A stretch of 64,000 nucleotides of DNA. It comes from an uncultured Collinsella sp. (GTDB lineage Bacteria; Actinomycetota; Coriobacteriia; Coriobacteriales; Coriobacteriaceae). Location: NCBI GenBank assembly GCA_902462065.1, contig CABQAK010000004.1, forward strand, positions 17,514 through 81,513. The letters run 5' to 3'. The notes beneath the pieces were generated by a model. The model searched no databases and had not been told where the DNA came from. It worked only from the letters and a program-made list of their open reading frames with translations. Made by a program: the position numbers and the translations under genes. Positions 28,316-37,918 of this stretch are shown one piece after another. The first letter of the stretch is position 1; each line of letters starts with the position of its first letter.

Positions 28316-28696
28316 GTGGACATCATCCTATCCAATTCGAGCGACAAGCCCATCTACGAGCAGATATCCTCGCAAGTCAAAGCTCAAATCCTTTCGGGCA
28401 CGCTCGCTGCGGGAGCAAAACTCCCCAGCATCCGTGCGCTCGCGAGCGACCTAGGCGTGAGCGTCATCACCACCAAGCGCGCCTATGCCGACCTGGAGCA
28501 GCTTGGGTTTATCTGCACCGTGCAGGGCAAGGGCTGCTTTGTCGCCGAGGGCAACCAAGAACTCTTGCGCGAAAACCAGCTCTGCCATATCGAAGAGCTG
28601 CTTGCGAAAGCGGCAAGCCAAGCCGAAGTCTTGGGCGTCACGCGCGACAAGCTGCACGAAATGCTCGACCTGGTAGCCCCCGAAACCATGCAGTAG
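28316..28696 (+). CDS. GntR-family regulator, YtrA subfamily
   Basis: 126 residues, the size of YtrA-type GntR proteins. Winged helix at about 10-75 (KPIYEQISSQVKAQILSG, PSIRALASDLGVS, TVQGKGCFVAE) and a short C-terminal dimer helix, no large effector domain. Such regulators typically repress the ABC transporter genes that follow. GTG start preceded by TAAGGAG. It is the first gene of a three-gene operon and is likely to control it. Confidence 0.88.
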   Translation: MDIILSNSSDKPIYEQISSQVKAQILSGTLAAGAKLPSIRALASDLGVSVITTKRAYADLEQLGFICTVQGKGCFVAEGNQELLRENQLCHIEELLAKAASQAEVLGVTRDKLHEMLDLVAPETMQ

Positions 28697-28719
28697 CCAT
28701 CTGCAAGAAAGGCTATACC

Positions 28720-29601
28720 ATGCAAAACTTGCTAGAACTCAAAGGCATCTCACGCCGTGTGAGCGACCGTTTTTCGCTGCGTGATGTCACGCTCGCTGTG
28801 GAGCCCGGCCAGATTGTCGGCTTTGTGGGTGCCAACGGTGCCGGCAAAACAACGACGATTCGAGCCGCGCTTGGGCTTATCAAACTCGATGCCGGCGAGG
28901 TGCACCTGTTTGGGCAGCGCTGTGGCGCCGACGCACCCGGTGAAGCGCAGCGCTGCTTGCGCACCCGTGTCGGTCTCGTGCTGGACACGTGTCCTTTCCC
29001 TTCCACACTCAAGGTGACCGAAGTTGAGGCACTCGTAAGCCCGGCGTACCCCGCCTGGATCCATGGCACCTTCACTAGCCTCATAGACCGATTTGGCCTC
29101 GATCCCAAGACAAAGGTCAAGGACCTCTCCCGCGGCATGGGCATGAAACTTCAGCTTGCCTGCGCACTCAGCCACAAGGCCAGGCTGCTCGTTTTGGATG
29201 AAGCCACCGCGGGCCTCGACCCCATGGCACGCGAGGAGCTGCTCGATGAGCTGCTTACCTTTGTCGCCGACGGCCAGCACAGCGTGCTGCTCTCGAGCCA
29301 CATTACGTCCGACCTCGATCGCGCTGCCGACCGCGTCATCTGCATCGATAACGGCTCGATTATTTTTGACCTGCCGCGCGAGGACATTACCGACCGCGCC
29401 GGCATCGCCCACTGCACCCAAGCACAGGCCGCCGAGCTTATGGCTTGCGTCGAAGGCGCCCGTGCCGTCCACCACGCCTATAGCGTGGACGTGCTCGTGC
29501 CCAACCGTTGCGAAACGCTCGAGGCCTTCCCCGAGATTCCCTGCGATCGGGCAACCATTGATGACTACCTGCGCCTCACGCTGAAAGGGGCTTCGAAATG
29601 A
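28720..29601 (+). CDS. ABC transporter ATP-binding protein
   Basis: 293 residues. Walker A GANGAGKTT, a signature LSRGMGMKLQLA (variant of LSGGQ), Walker B LLVLDEATAGLDP and the switch His region SSHI are visible, with a C-terminal extension of about 80 residues typical of drug/lantibiotic-type exporters (YtrB/BcrA-like). The start at 28720 has AAGAAAGG upstream; the permease start overlaps the stop (ATGA), so they form one complex. Confidence 0.9.
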   Translation: MQNLLELKGISRRVSDRFSLRDVTLAVEPGQIVGFVGANGAGKTTTIRAALGLIKLDAGEVHLFGQRCGADAPGEAQRCLRTRVGLVLDTCPFPSTLKVTEVEALVSPAYPAWIHGTFTSLIDRFGLDPKTKVKDLSRGMGMKLQLACALSHKARLLVLDEATAGLDPMAREELLDELLTFVADGQHSVLLSSHITSDLDRAADRVICIDNGSIIFDLPREDITDRAGIAHCTQAQAAELMACVEGARAVHHAYSVDVLVPNRCETLEAFPEIPCDRATIDDYLRLTLKGASK

Positions 29602-30296
29602 AACGCGCCTTTATGTCCGAGCTCGCCATCGCTCGCTCGCTTATTCCGAGCATTGCAGGCGTCGGCCTGTTCATCTTCGTCGTGCTGACGCTCGCCAACG
29701 CGTCGGATGGCGATTCCGGTATGAGCGCCGGCGCCTGCGCCGTCAGTGCCATGTCACCCATCATATTCATGAACTCACTGGCCGGTTTCGACAATCAAAA
29801 CGGTTGGGAGCGCTATCGCGCAACGCTGCCTCTTTCTCGTAAAGACATCATCTGCGCACGCTACCTGAGCATCATTGTCTTTTCGGCTGTCATGGCGTGC
29901 GCCGCCGCGCTTCTGAGCGTCGTCTCCTTCCCGCTCTTCAACAGCGCGGGTATTCCGTTGACGGGACAGATCGTCTTTGAGATTGCAATAGCCTCGGCAG
30001 CATCGATGCTCATCTCCCTCATGATGGTGTTTTTAGCACAGCCGCTGTTCTTTCGATTTGGACACATGGAGGCGCTGCGCCTATCCGTTGGCCTGTTTGC
30101 CCTGCTCGGGTGCCTTGCCATGGCCACGCTGAGCTCCTCCAACCCCATTAGCAACTGGCTCATGTCCATTGCCGGAGCGAATCCCGATCCCGCCGTCCTT
30201 GGCTGCCTGTGTGCAGGAATTGCCGTACTGGCGCTCGCACTATGCGCAATCAGCTGCACCGTCAGCACCAAGGTTTATCGAGTACGCGATCTGTAA
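29598..30296 (+). CDS. ABC-2 type permease
   Basis: 232 residues with six predicted helices and no long loops, matching ABC-2-like permeases (the FDNQNGWERYRATLPLSRKD motif after helix two is typical). Overlaps the ATPase by 4 bp. Together with the GntR protein it resembles YtrA-BC type modules, which respond to cell-wall antibiotics; substrate not shown. Confidence 0.85.
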   Translation: MKRAFMSELAIARSLIPSIAGVGLFIFVVLTLANASDGDSGMSAGACAVSAMSPIIFMNSLAGFDNQNGWERYRATLPLSRKDIICARYLSIIVFSAVMACAAALLSVVSFPLFNSAGIPLTGQIVFEIAIASAASMLISLMMVFLAQPLFFRFGHMEALRLSVGLFALLGCLAMATLSSSNPISNWLMSIAGANPDPAVLGCLCAGIAVLALALCAISCTVSTKVYRVRDL

Positions 30297-30423
30297 TCGA
30301 CGGCTAAAAAAGCTTAGGTGGTACCCCGCTTATTTTTTCAACGAAACGAGGCGGCATAGCGTCACCACCGCCCTTCACAGCAGGCCGTCTAGCTCTTGGC
30401 AACCAAAAAGACACCGTCAGCAT

Positions 30424-30609
30424 ATCGAAGGTGAATACTTTTCCGAGAAGTGAACGAGTAAAAACAGCGCCCTGTAGCATCGACATTTTTAGGGACTCAA
30501 TTCCTGCGGTTTTTGTCTAAGAATCCTGCAGTTTTGTTCGAAAAAAGTGTGCATGTTCCAGGGGTCCAGATTTACTCGTTCACTTCGCGGAAAACCATTC
30601 ACCTTCGAT
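30424..30609. repeat. 186-bp inverted-repeat element, copy 1
   Basis: Arms 30424-30462 and 30571-30609 match as inverted repeats at 36 of 39 positions. The inner arm contains CTTTTCCGAGAAGTGAACGA; inside are two TCCTGCRGTTTT boxes and a second weak stem. Copy 2 is at 47339. It occupies the 450-bp gap after the ABC permease; the rest of that gap shows no gene. Confidence 0.88.
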
Positions 30610-30746
30610 TCGAGCCTTAACCAAATGCCCTCTCGAACTATGGCCCCTGTCTCACCACAGCGATATCAAAGCTTCATGGCGGGACGGTATCATCGGACGA
30701 GCGCCGTAAATCTGGCGCGGTCGTTCTTTGGGGAGGCATTTCACCC

Positions 30747-31622
30747 GTGTCGTGGGTCGCAACAGCATTTGTGTCGGCTTTCTTTGCCGGCGTCACATCT
30801 GTCCTGGCCAAATGCGGCATCAAGCAGACCGACTCCGATGTCGCGACGGCCATTCGCACCTGCGTGGTACTCGTTTTCGCCTGGGCAATGGCGGGCATTT
30901 CTGGATCCATTGGAACCATCGGCAGCATCGAACCCAGATCTTGGCTCTTTCTCGTCCTCTCGGGACTCGCTACCGGTGCTTCGTGGATCTGTTACTTTAA
31001 GGCGTTGGGCATCGGAGACGTCAATAAGGTCGTACCGGTCGACAAGATGAGTACCGTACTCGCTGCACTGATCGCCATCGTGCTTTTTGGCGAGACGAGC
31101 AACCTTGCGGTTAAGCTCGTGGGAACTGCTGTCATCACCCTCGGCACGTTTTTAATGATCGAGAAGAAGCAGTCTGCCGGACCCGAGCAGCAGCAAGACC
31201 GGACCTGGCTCGCTTACGCCCTCGGTGCCGCCGTGTTCGCGGCGCTCACGTCCATCCTTGCCAAGGTTGGCATCGAAGGCGTCGAGTCCAACCTGGCCAC
31301 GGCAATCCGTACCTGTGTGGTACTGGTTATGACATGGGCAATCGTGGCAGCTAAAGGCAAGATGGGCCAAGCCGTGCACGTAGACCGCTGCGAACTCGTA
31401 TTTCTCGCAGCATCGGGCATTGCGACCGGAGCATCGTGGCTGCTCTATTACTACGCCATCGCCACAGGCCAGGTGAGCGTCGTGGTGCAGATCGACAAAC
31501 TATCGATTGTCGTATCGGTACTATTTGCGCGCCTGGCATTCAACGAAAAACTCTCACGACGCAGCGCCATCGGTCTCGCTCTCATCGTCCTGGGCACTGC
31601 AGCGCTCGCAGTTTGGAAGTAG
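30747..31622 (+). CDS. EamA/DMT-superfamily transporter (two-repeat)
   Basis: 291 residues. Two EamA repeats of about 135 residues are nearly parallel in sequence (for example ATAIRTCVVLV in both), giving ten helices and showing recent internal duplication. GTG start with GGGGAGG 9 nt upstream. Substrate unknown; not related closely to the LysR-linked DMT gene at 22895. Confidence 0.88.
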   Translation: MSWVATAFVSAFFAGVTSVLAKCGIKQTDSDVATAIRTCVVLVFAWAMAGISGSIGTIGSIEPRSWLFLVLSGLATGASWICYFKALGIGDVNKVVPVDKMSTVLAALIAIVLFGETSNLAVKLVGTAVITLGTFLMIEKKQSAGPEQQQDRTWLAYALGAAVFAALTSILAKVGIEGVESNLATAIRTCVVLVMTWAIVAAKGKMGQAVHVDRCELVFLAASGIATGASWLLYYYAIATGQVSVVVQIDKLSIVVSVLFARLAFNEKLSRRSAIGLALIVLGTAALAVWK

Positions 31623-31637
31623 CGCGGCCAGCAGCCG

Positions 31638-32429
31638 CTACATCCTCACACCTGGCTTGGGATGCCTGTACTGACCGTGGGATGCCGTGCGCTTACCGTG
31701 CGAGATGGCAAATTTGGGACAACAGTGCAGGCAACGAAGGCAGGCGGCGCACTCCGGCTTTGTCCAGACGGGAAGGCCGTCGCGCATCTCAATCGCCGCC
31801 ATGGGGCAGCGCTTGGCACACAGGCCGCAGCCGATGCAGCGATCGGCATCGACGGCAAACTTGCTCGTCTGTTGCATGCGCGGCAGCCCAATTGCGTGAT
31901 ACGCGCACGATGCAAACAAAGGCACGCGATGGCGCATCATGTTGCCCGTGCGGCGTGCCCGCACCGCCTCGATCACGGCATCAATCTGCGCCTCGGCAGC
32001 TCTATTGATACCCTCAACCTTTTGAGGGTCAGACAGGTCGAAAACAGGCGTCCAGGTATCGGGCATCTTGACGCTCATCGCCGCATCTAACTCGAGCCCA
32101 CGCTCGTGTAGCAGATCGCGGGCAAACTTGGCCGATTGGCCGGTCGTCGAACCGTACGTCGAAACATAGAACGTATAGGGGCGCTCGCCGCCCTTTGTAC
32201 TTGCAACAATCGACAGGTCGGCAGTCTTCAAAAACTCGATCATCGGTGTCGGCAGACCCCAGGCATACACCGGAGCAACAAATCCCAGTTGGCGGGGACC
32301 TTCCGCCAAGGCAAGGCGAAAGGCCTCGGCATCAAAACGCTCAATCGACATAACCCTGTCGTCCGTCGCCGCCGCAATGCGACGCGCCACATGCTCGCTG
32401 TTCCCTGTCGCGCTAAAGTACAGGATCAT
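31638..32429 (-). CDS. EFR1-type flavodoxin-ferredoxin fusion
   Basis: 263 residues. An N-terminal flavodoxin domain (SATGNSEHVA phosphate loop at about 6-15; PVYAWGLP) is followed by two 4Fe-4S sites: CIGCGLCAKRCP and CAACLRCLHCCP (about 195-240). A soluble electron-transfer protein of the EFR1 ferredoxin family. The ATG at 32429 follows CCAGGGG; the frame remains open upstream but without similarity. Not in an evident operon; partner reductase unknown. Confidence 0.88.
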   Translation of the reverse strand: MILYFSATGNSEHVARRIAAATDDRVMSIERFDAEAFRLALAEGPRQLGFVAPVYAWGLPTPMIEFLKTADLSIVASTKGGERPYTFYVSTYGSTTGQSAKFARDLLHERGLELDAAMSVKMPDTWTPVFDLSDPQKVEGINRAAEAQIDAVIEAVRARRTGNMMRHRVPLFASCAYHAIGLPRMQQTSKFAVDADRCIGCGLCAKRCPMAAIEMRDGLPVWTKPECAACLRCLHCCPKFAISHGKRTASHGQYRHPKPGVRM

Positions 32430-32464
32430 CTCGTACCCCTGGAGTTGACTCGCGATTAACCGCG

Positions 32465-33754
32465 CTATTTGCGCAGCGGCTTGGGCAGTGGAATGCCGGC
32501 GGCGATGACGGCGGCGATGATCATGCAGACGATACCCTTGAGTGGGAAGCACATGAGCAGCAGGCCCACGACCATGACCGGCTGACGCATGACCGCACCC
32601 ATCGTCGATGCCGTGCAGACGGCGACGCAAAAGACCGGATCTGCGCCGGTGAGGATGGCAAGGCCATAGCCCAAGCTTACGCCTGAGAAGATAACCGGGA
32701 AGAAGTGGCCGCCGCGCCAACCAAGGTTGATGAGGGCGGGCGTCAGCATGGCCTTAACAAGACCGGTCGCGATAAGCACGCCAGCGGGAATGGTCAGGTA
32801 GGTTTCCATGAGCACGTCGGCCTGAGTCTCGCCGGCAAACATGGTGTAGGGCAGGACCGTGCCGCAGATGGCGAGCGCCAGACCGGCTAGCATGGCCTTG
32901 ACGACAGGACGCTCCCCTATGGCATGGGCAAGCGCTTCGCTCGCGTGCTCAGAGACAAAGTACAGCCAGCCGCAGATTGTTCCGATCAGCGACAGAGGAA
33001 TGAGCCAGGTAAGCTCCAGATTGCCTACCTCGGCGGCCTCGAACCTGGGCATGCCCATGCCGCCGCCCACAAGCTGGCCAAGCAGCAGGTAGGTGCCCAG
33101 GCCGCCGGCAATCGCGATGCCGTAAACCACGGTCTTTTGCGCCTTGGGCAGCCTGATGGTGATCTCGTCGGACGCAGAGCCCTCGTCGCCGTCGGCGCTA
33201 CCGGCAAGCGGTGCCACAAAGCCAAAGACGGGCGCGGTAAAGAGCGCCGTCAGGGCAGCCTGGGTACCCAGCAGCGTAAGCTCCCTAAACTCGGCGCCAA
33301 AGCGACGCATACGGTCGCCAACCCAGCTGCACAGACCCGCGATAACGCCGGTCAGGCCGGCCTCCGGTCCAATACTTCCGCCAAACAGCAGCGGCAGCAA
33401 TGCCGCGAGCGAAAGCTTGCCCAGGTTGTCGTACGGGTAGCGCCCGTCTTGCTTAACCTTAGCCATCACCTGGTTGAGGTCATCGGTCTTGGTGCCTGTC
33501 ATCTTCTCGTACAGACCAATTAACAGACCGCCCAGCAAGCAGACAAAAAACGGGTACGGCAAAAAGCCAAACGGGCCGCTGGCAAGCTCGGGCGAAGCGA
33601 CGCCCAGCGCGTGCGGAATCTCGGTCCACAGATAGTCGATACCGTGCTCCATCGCAAAAAAGAACAGCCAGACCGCGGCACCTGCGAACGCACCGGTCAC
33701 GGCAACGCTAACTAAAAACAGCGCGCGGTTTGTGGGTTTGGCAAGGTTATCCAT
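32465..33754 (-). CDS. ClC-family chloride channel/transporter
   Basis: 429 residues, eleven or more predicted helices. Motifs of the ClC fold are partly visible (GGSIGPEAGLTGVIAGLCSW broken as GGSIGPEAGL and TGVIAGLC; later GWRGGHFFPVIFSG). The GxxGP position that carries the gating glutamate in E. coli ClC reads GSIGP here, with Ile in its place, and the late tyrosine region is unclear, so a channel-like rather than coupled-exchange mode is possible. GGGAGG precedes the ATG. Confidence 0.82.
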   Translation of the reverse strand: MDNLAKPTNRALFLVSVAVTGAFAGAAVWLFFFAMEHGIDYLWTEIPHALGVASPELASGPFGFLPYPFFVCLLGGLLIGLYEKMTGTKTDDLNQVMAKVKQDGRYPYDNLGKLSLAALLPLLFGGSIGPEAGLTGVIAGLCSWVGDRMRRFGAEFRELTLLGTQAALTALFTAPVFGFVAPLAGSADGDEGSASDEITIRLPKAQKTVVYGIAIAGGLGTYLLLGQLVGGGMGMPRFEAAEVGNLELTWLIPLSLIGTICGWLYFVSEHASEALAHAIGERPVVKAMLAGLALAICGTVLPYTMFAGETQADVLMETYLTIPAGVLIATGLVKAMLTPALINLGWRGGHFFPVIFSGVSLGYGLAILTGADPVFCVAVCTASTMGAVMRQPVMVVGLLLMCFPLKGIVCMIIAAVIAAGIPLPKPLRK

Positions 33755-33879
33755 CGGGTCCTCCCGCGGTCAAAGTCGACATAGTTATGTTTTATTGTAG
33801 AGCGAGCGTTGCCCGAACGAGCTAACCGTCTGCGCCGCAAACGGCACCATTGGGAGCCATAGTGGGACAGGCTCAAGAC

Positions 33880-34413
33880 TTATCCGTTGATAATCGAGGC
33901 AATCTCGCGCAAATCGTCGGCAAAGTAAATGCCTTGCTGGCGCTGCGGGCTCGATAAACCCTTATCGATCATGTGCCCGAGCAGCGCCTTGAGATCGTTG
34001 TAGTAACCGTCCAGGTTATACAGGATGCACGGAGCACTCAGGTGCCCCAACGACACCGCGGACATGACCTCGGCAATCTCCTCGAGCGTGCCCGTCCCAC
34101 CGGGAAAGGCGATGAACGCATCGCCGAGCTCAATCATCTTGGCCTTGCGCTCCGCCATATCGCTCGTCACGATGAGGTCGTCGATACCGTCATGTTGAAA
34201 CTCGGCCTCGATAAAAAAGCTCGGCTCCACACCCGTCACGTGTCCGCCAGCATCGAGCACGCTATCGGCGAGCGCGCCCATCAGGCCCGATTTGGACCCG
34301 CCGTATACCAACGCGTGTCCGTTGGCGCCAATCCAGTTGCCCAGCTCCTGCACCGCGGGCAGAAACGCCGGGTCATTGCCGGCACTGGCACCCAGATACA
34401 CGGTGATATTCAT
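33880..34413 (-). CDS. LOG-family Rossmann protein (TIGR00730)
   Basis: 177 residues, typical length. Motifs: YGGSKSGLMG and PGGTGTLEE, the phosphoribohydrolase signature of LOG proteins, which cut nucleoside 5'-monophosphates (cytokinin-type in plants). The bacterial role is uncertain. The ATG is preceded by GGGGGA. Confidence 0.9.
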   Translation of the reverse strand: MNITVYLGASAGNDPAFLPAVQELGNWIGANGHALVYGGSKSGLMGALADSVLDAGGHVTGVEPSFFIEAEFQHDGIDDLIVTSDMAERKAKMIELGDAFIAFPGGTGTLEEIAEVMSAVSLGHLSAPCILYNLDGYYNDLKALLGHMIDKGLSSPQRQQGIYFADDLREIASIING

Positions 34414-34449
34414 ATTCAGTCCCCCTCATCGTGACGCACGGCGCCCGTT

Positions 34450-34875
34450 CTAGCGCTGGCGTCGACGATACTCGCGCACGCGACGCGAAAGATCGGCAAG
34501 CTCGTCACGATCGAGCTCTTCCAAATGCTCCAGATCATCCATAAAGCGCGCCATGGTGTCCTTTTGACGCATCTTGATAAGCGTATTGCAGTAGTTCACC
34601 GCCACGCCCGTGAGCATGGCGATGTAGAAGATGCTGATGACGCTCAAGACGACGGTAATGGCGCGGGCAACCGGCGTTTCGGCCGGAATGTCACCAAAGC
34701 CGATGGTCGAGACCGTCTCAAAGCTAAACCACAGGCCATCGCCAAACGTGAGGGTCGTGGGCTCGGACAGCCAGACGGCCGTCGAGCACAGCAGATAGAA
34801 GACGAGGAACAGCTCCGTAATGCGCACAAAGCCCGCCTGGCGCAACACGTCGGCAAGCGTCCTGAGCTTTTTCAT
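34450..34875 (-). CDS. Two-helix potassium channel
   Basis: 141 residues: two transmembrane helices (about 20-40 and 80-105) around a pore loop with selectivity filter TIGFGD, followed by a 40-residue charged helix. Resembles KcsA-like pore modules without a large regulatory domain. The ATG at 34875 has AAGGGG; an in-frame ATG at 34896 adds seven residues. Cytosolic tail may be a coiled coil. Confidence 0.88.
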   Translation of the reverse strand: MKKLRTLADVLRQAGFVRITELFLVFYLLCSTAVWLSEPTTLTFGDGLWFSFETVSTIGFGDIPAETPVARAITVVLSVISIFYIAMLTGVAVNYCNTLIKMRQKDTMARFMDDLEHLEELDRDELADLSRRVREYRRRQR

Positions 34876-34931
34876 CGCGACCCCTTCCACGGACAACCAA
34901 TCACGTTCGCTCGGTATTGTCCCACAACCGT

Positions 34932-34981
34932 CAGTTAGGGACGTTCCTTTTGTGCCGGCAGAAAGGGACTATCCCCAACTG
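34932..34981. repeat. Divergent GGGAC/GTCCC palindrome
   Basis: CAGTTAGGGACGTTCC and a right side AAAGGGACTATCCCCAACTG form an imperfect palindrome in the gap between the K+ channel and the kinase gene. Confidence 0.5.
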
Positions 34982-35072
34982 CCGGGCGGAACCGTTTAGC
35001 GGTGCCGCTGCCGGCTGGGCAGGCTGAGCTGGTATCCTTATGCGGTAATGTCTCGATTCGTTAGGATTGCAT

Positions 35073-37517
35073 GTGAGAGCTGCCACTGTCCTTCGTTCAG
35101 TTATATGTCGCACCCTGGCCGCCGCGCTTACCGCGCTCGCCGTACTGAGCGCCGTCGCGCCCGCCCCTGCCTTTGCCGCCGACTCCGATCAGCAGGTCAA
35201 AACGGTCCGCGTCGGCTGGCTCGTCAACAACGAGGGCTTCCAGGACGGCACCCCCGGCGAGCGTCTCTCGGGATGGGGTTACGAGTACCTCCAGACCCTG
35301 TCGTACTACACGCCCGGCTGGCGGTACGAATACGTCTCCGGCACCTTCACCGAGCTTATGGACATGCTCGAGGCAGGCGAAATCGACCTTATGCCTAACA
35401 TCTCCTACTCCGAGGAACGCGCCCAAAAGCTGCTCTTTTCCTCGAACCCCGAGGGCACCGAGCGCTACTACATCTACGCCAAGCCCGATCGCGACGATCT
35501 GGCCAAGGGCGACCCCCAAGCGCTCCAAGGCCTTACCATCGGCTACAACCCCGACGTTATGCAAACCTTTGTTGGCCGGCAGTGGCTCGCCAACGAAGGC
35601 ATTACCTGCACCTATAAAGAAATCGACACTGGCGGCGCCCTCTTTGACGCGCTCGCAAACGACGAAGTCGATGCCGTCATCATGAACGACACCATTTCGT
35701 CGCCCGATGCGTCGCCCATGTTCTACGTTGGTTCGAGCGACTACTACTTTGCCGTCCCCAAAAGCCGCCCCGACCTAATGGACGACATCAATGCCGCCAT
35801 GTCGGCAATCGCCCGCGTCAACCCACGCTATATCGACGAAGTCAAATCTAACTACTCGGTCAAAAACAGCGGTTCATCATCGCTCAACGGCCCCGAACGT
35901 TCCTGGCTCAAAGCAAATGACAACACCATCACGCTCGGCTACATTACGGGCAAACTCCCCTACTGCAACGAAGACGAAAACGGCGAAATGGAAGGCTCGC
36001 TCGCATCGTTTGCGACGACGTTGCACGATAAATTTGGCATTACGGTCAAAACCGTCGCCTTTGATAGCTACAAGATGATGTCAAAGGCTCTGTCAAAGGG
36101 AAGCATAGACGTTGCGCTGCCGGTATACCGAGATTACTGGGTTGCCGAGCAATCAGGCGTTGTGCAGTCGGCATCGTTGGGGACCGTGTCCCTCACCGCC
36201 ATCCACACCGGCAGCGACCTGAACAAAGACCTTCAGAACATCGCCTGTACCAAATCATCGTTTGTCAACAAAAATGCACTTGAAAGCCTGTTTCCCACAG
36301 CGACCGTGACCGAATACCAATCCGACGATGAAGCGTTCGACGCCCTCAGGAAGGGAACGGCGCACTGCATCCTCGCTCCCAGTTCACGTGTAAAAACTAT
36401 CGGCGACCGTCATGATCTCAAGGACTACGAGACGGTCGAGCTCCCTGACACCTGTGAGCTCTCGTGCTGGATTTCGCGCGGAAAGCCCGAGCTGCTGGGA
36501 ATCATCAACAAGGGCATCATCAATGCCGGAGAATCGCTCTCCGCAAGCAATTACTCCTCCACGTCGTACACGACCCAGGAATCAGACACGCTTCAATTCC
36601 TTTTTCGCAACCGCACCGCCATTGCCGCTACCCTCATCGGTATGTTATCGGTCGGCATCGTGCTGCTCATCTGGGCGCTCGCGCGCGCTCGAACCGAGCG
36701 CAAAAAAGCCGATGCCGCCAACGCCGCTAAGACGGCATTCCTCACGCGCATGAGCCACGACATCCGTACACCGCTCAACGGCATCCTGGGCCTTATCGAG
36801 ATCGAGGAATTGAAGGAAGGCGATATCCAGGTCGCCCGTGAGAGCCGTGCCAAGGCGCGCGTTGCCGCCAATCACCTGCTCTCGCTGATCAACGACATCC
36901 TCGAGATGGGCAAAATCGAAGATCGCAAGCTAACACTGGAGCATGCGCCTTTTAACCTCAAAGAGCTCTGTGACAATACGCTGGTTCTGTGCAAGCTCCG
37001 CGCGTCCAGTAACGGCATCACCATGCAGGACAATAGTCTGCCGTACGCCACAGGGCCATACATGATCGGCAGTCCCACCCATATCCGACAGATCATGATC
37101 AACCTGTTAGACAACAGCATCAAGTACAACAAACGCGGCGGAACAGTCACGTTCTCGTCGGCCGCTAAGTCGCTCGACGACGAGCACGCACTGTTTTGCT
37201 TTAGCGTCTCGGATACCGGCATTGGCATGACGCCTGAGTTTTTGGCGCACATTTACGAGCCGTTCGCCCAAGAAGGCGACGATGCGCGCAGCAAGTTCCA
37301 AGGAGTCGGCATAGGCATGCCAATCGTCAAGTCGCTTATTGAACTGATGGGCGGCACCATCGAAGTAACCAGTGAGCTCCATGTGGGCACCTCGTTCTAC
37401 GTGGAGATTCCGCTCGATATCGACAAGAACCCCCAGGCGCGGGCGAATACGGTCGAGAGGGCGCTCGACTGCTCGCTCGCCGACATGAACGTCTGCTCGC
37501 CGAAGACAACGAATTGA
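35073..37517 (+). CDS. Sensor histidine kinase with two solute-binding domains (frameshifted hybrid)
   Basis: About 814 residues. Order: signal peptide (VLRSVICRTLAAALTALAVL, cut near AFA-ADS); two tandem periplasmic SBP_bac_3 domains (about 45-270 and 280-510); a transmembrane helix (about 525-545); HisKA with H-box MSHDIRTPLNGIL; HATPase with NLLDNSIKYN, DTGIGM and GVGIGMPIV. The frame ends at 37517, right after LADMNV, where the paralog at 38468 continues into VLLVEDN of a receiver. The receiver sequence follows here one base out of frame. GTG at 35073 follows TTAGGA; the TTG at 35067 is an alternative. See the receiver feature. Confidence 0.85.
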   Translation: MRAATVLRSVICRTLAAALTALAVLSAVAPAPAFAADSDQQVKTVRVGWLVNNEGFQDGTPGERLSGWGYEYLQTLSYYTPGWRYEYVSGTFTELMDMLEAGEIDLMPNISYSEERAQKLLFSSNPEGTERYYIYAKPDRDDLAKGDPQALQGLTIGYNPDVMQTFVGRQWLANEGITCTYKEIDTGGALFDALANDEVDAVIMNDTISSPDASPMFYVGSSDYYFAVPKSRPDLMDDINAAMSAIARVNPRYIDEVKSNYSVKNSGSSSLNGPERSWLKANDNTITLGYITGKLPYCNEDENGEMEGSLASFATTLHDKFGITVKTVAFDSYKMMSKALSKGSIDVALPVYRDYWVAEQSGVVQSASLGTVSLTAIHTGSDLNKDLQNIACTKSSFVNKNALESLFPTATVTEYQSDDEAFDALRKGTAHCILAPSSRVKTIGDRHDLKDYETVELPDTCELSCWISRGKPELLGIINKGIINAGESLSASNYSSTSYTTQESDTLQFLFRNRTAIAATLIGMLSVGIVLLIWALARARTERKKADAANAAKTAFLTRMSHDIRTPLNGILGLIEIEELKEGDIQVARESRAKARVAANHLLSLINDILEMGKIEDRKLTLEHAPFNLKELCDNTLVLCKLRASSNGITMQDNSLPYATGPYMIGSPTHIRQIMINLLDNSIKYNKRGGTVTFSSAAKSLDDEHALFCFSVSDTGIGMTPEFLAHIYEPFAQEGDDARSKFQGVGIGMPIVKSLIELMGGTIEVTSELHVGTSFYVEIPLDIDKNPQARANTVERALDCSLADMNVCSPKTTN

Positions 37518-37876
37518 ATGCCGAGATTGCCCAGACGCTGCTAGAATCCGAGGGCGTCGTGGTCACCCGCGCCGCCAATGGCAACGAAGTCGTCGATCTG
37601 TACCTGTCACATCCCGCCGGCAGCTTCGATGCCATTTTGATGGACATTATGATGCCGGACATGGACGGCTACGAGGCAACCCGCGCGATTCGTCTGAGCG
37701 AGAAGGTCGATGCAGCCGATATCCCCATCATCGCGCTCACCGCCAACGCCTTTGCCGAAGACGCCCAGGCGGCACACGATGCCGGCATGAACGCCCATCT
37801 GTCCAAACCGCTCGACTTTAACAAGCTCAAAAACATACTCGCCCGCATCAAGAAAAACGGATCCGTTTCGCTATAG
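37493..37876 (+). pseudogene. Out-of-frame receiver domain of the hybrid kinase
   Basis: 128 codons read from 37493 (CTG CTC GCC GAA GAC) as LLAEDNELNAEIAQ..., with phosphoacceptor Asp in LMDIMMPDMDG and Lys in LSKPLDF, a complete REC domain. It lacks a credible start of its own (the first ATG, 37517, is already beyond the acidic pair and no ribosome-binding site is present). One missing base near 37493 would join it to the kinase. No slippery heptamer lies there, so a deletion or sequence error is more likely than programmed frameshifting. Confidence 0.85.
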
Positions 37877-37918
37877 TTTGTGCTCAACCACCACGCACGA
37901 CCAGAAAGGAAGCCAACG

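Noticed and set aside
33755..33879. Fluoride riboswitch before the ClC gene
   Set aside because: The conserved GGNGAUGG and related blocks are not found.
37480..37520. Programmed ribosomal frameshift in the hybrid kinase
   Set aside because: No slippery heptamer or downstream stimulatory structure seen; mutation or sequence error is simpler.
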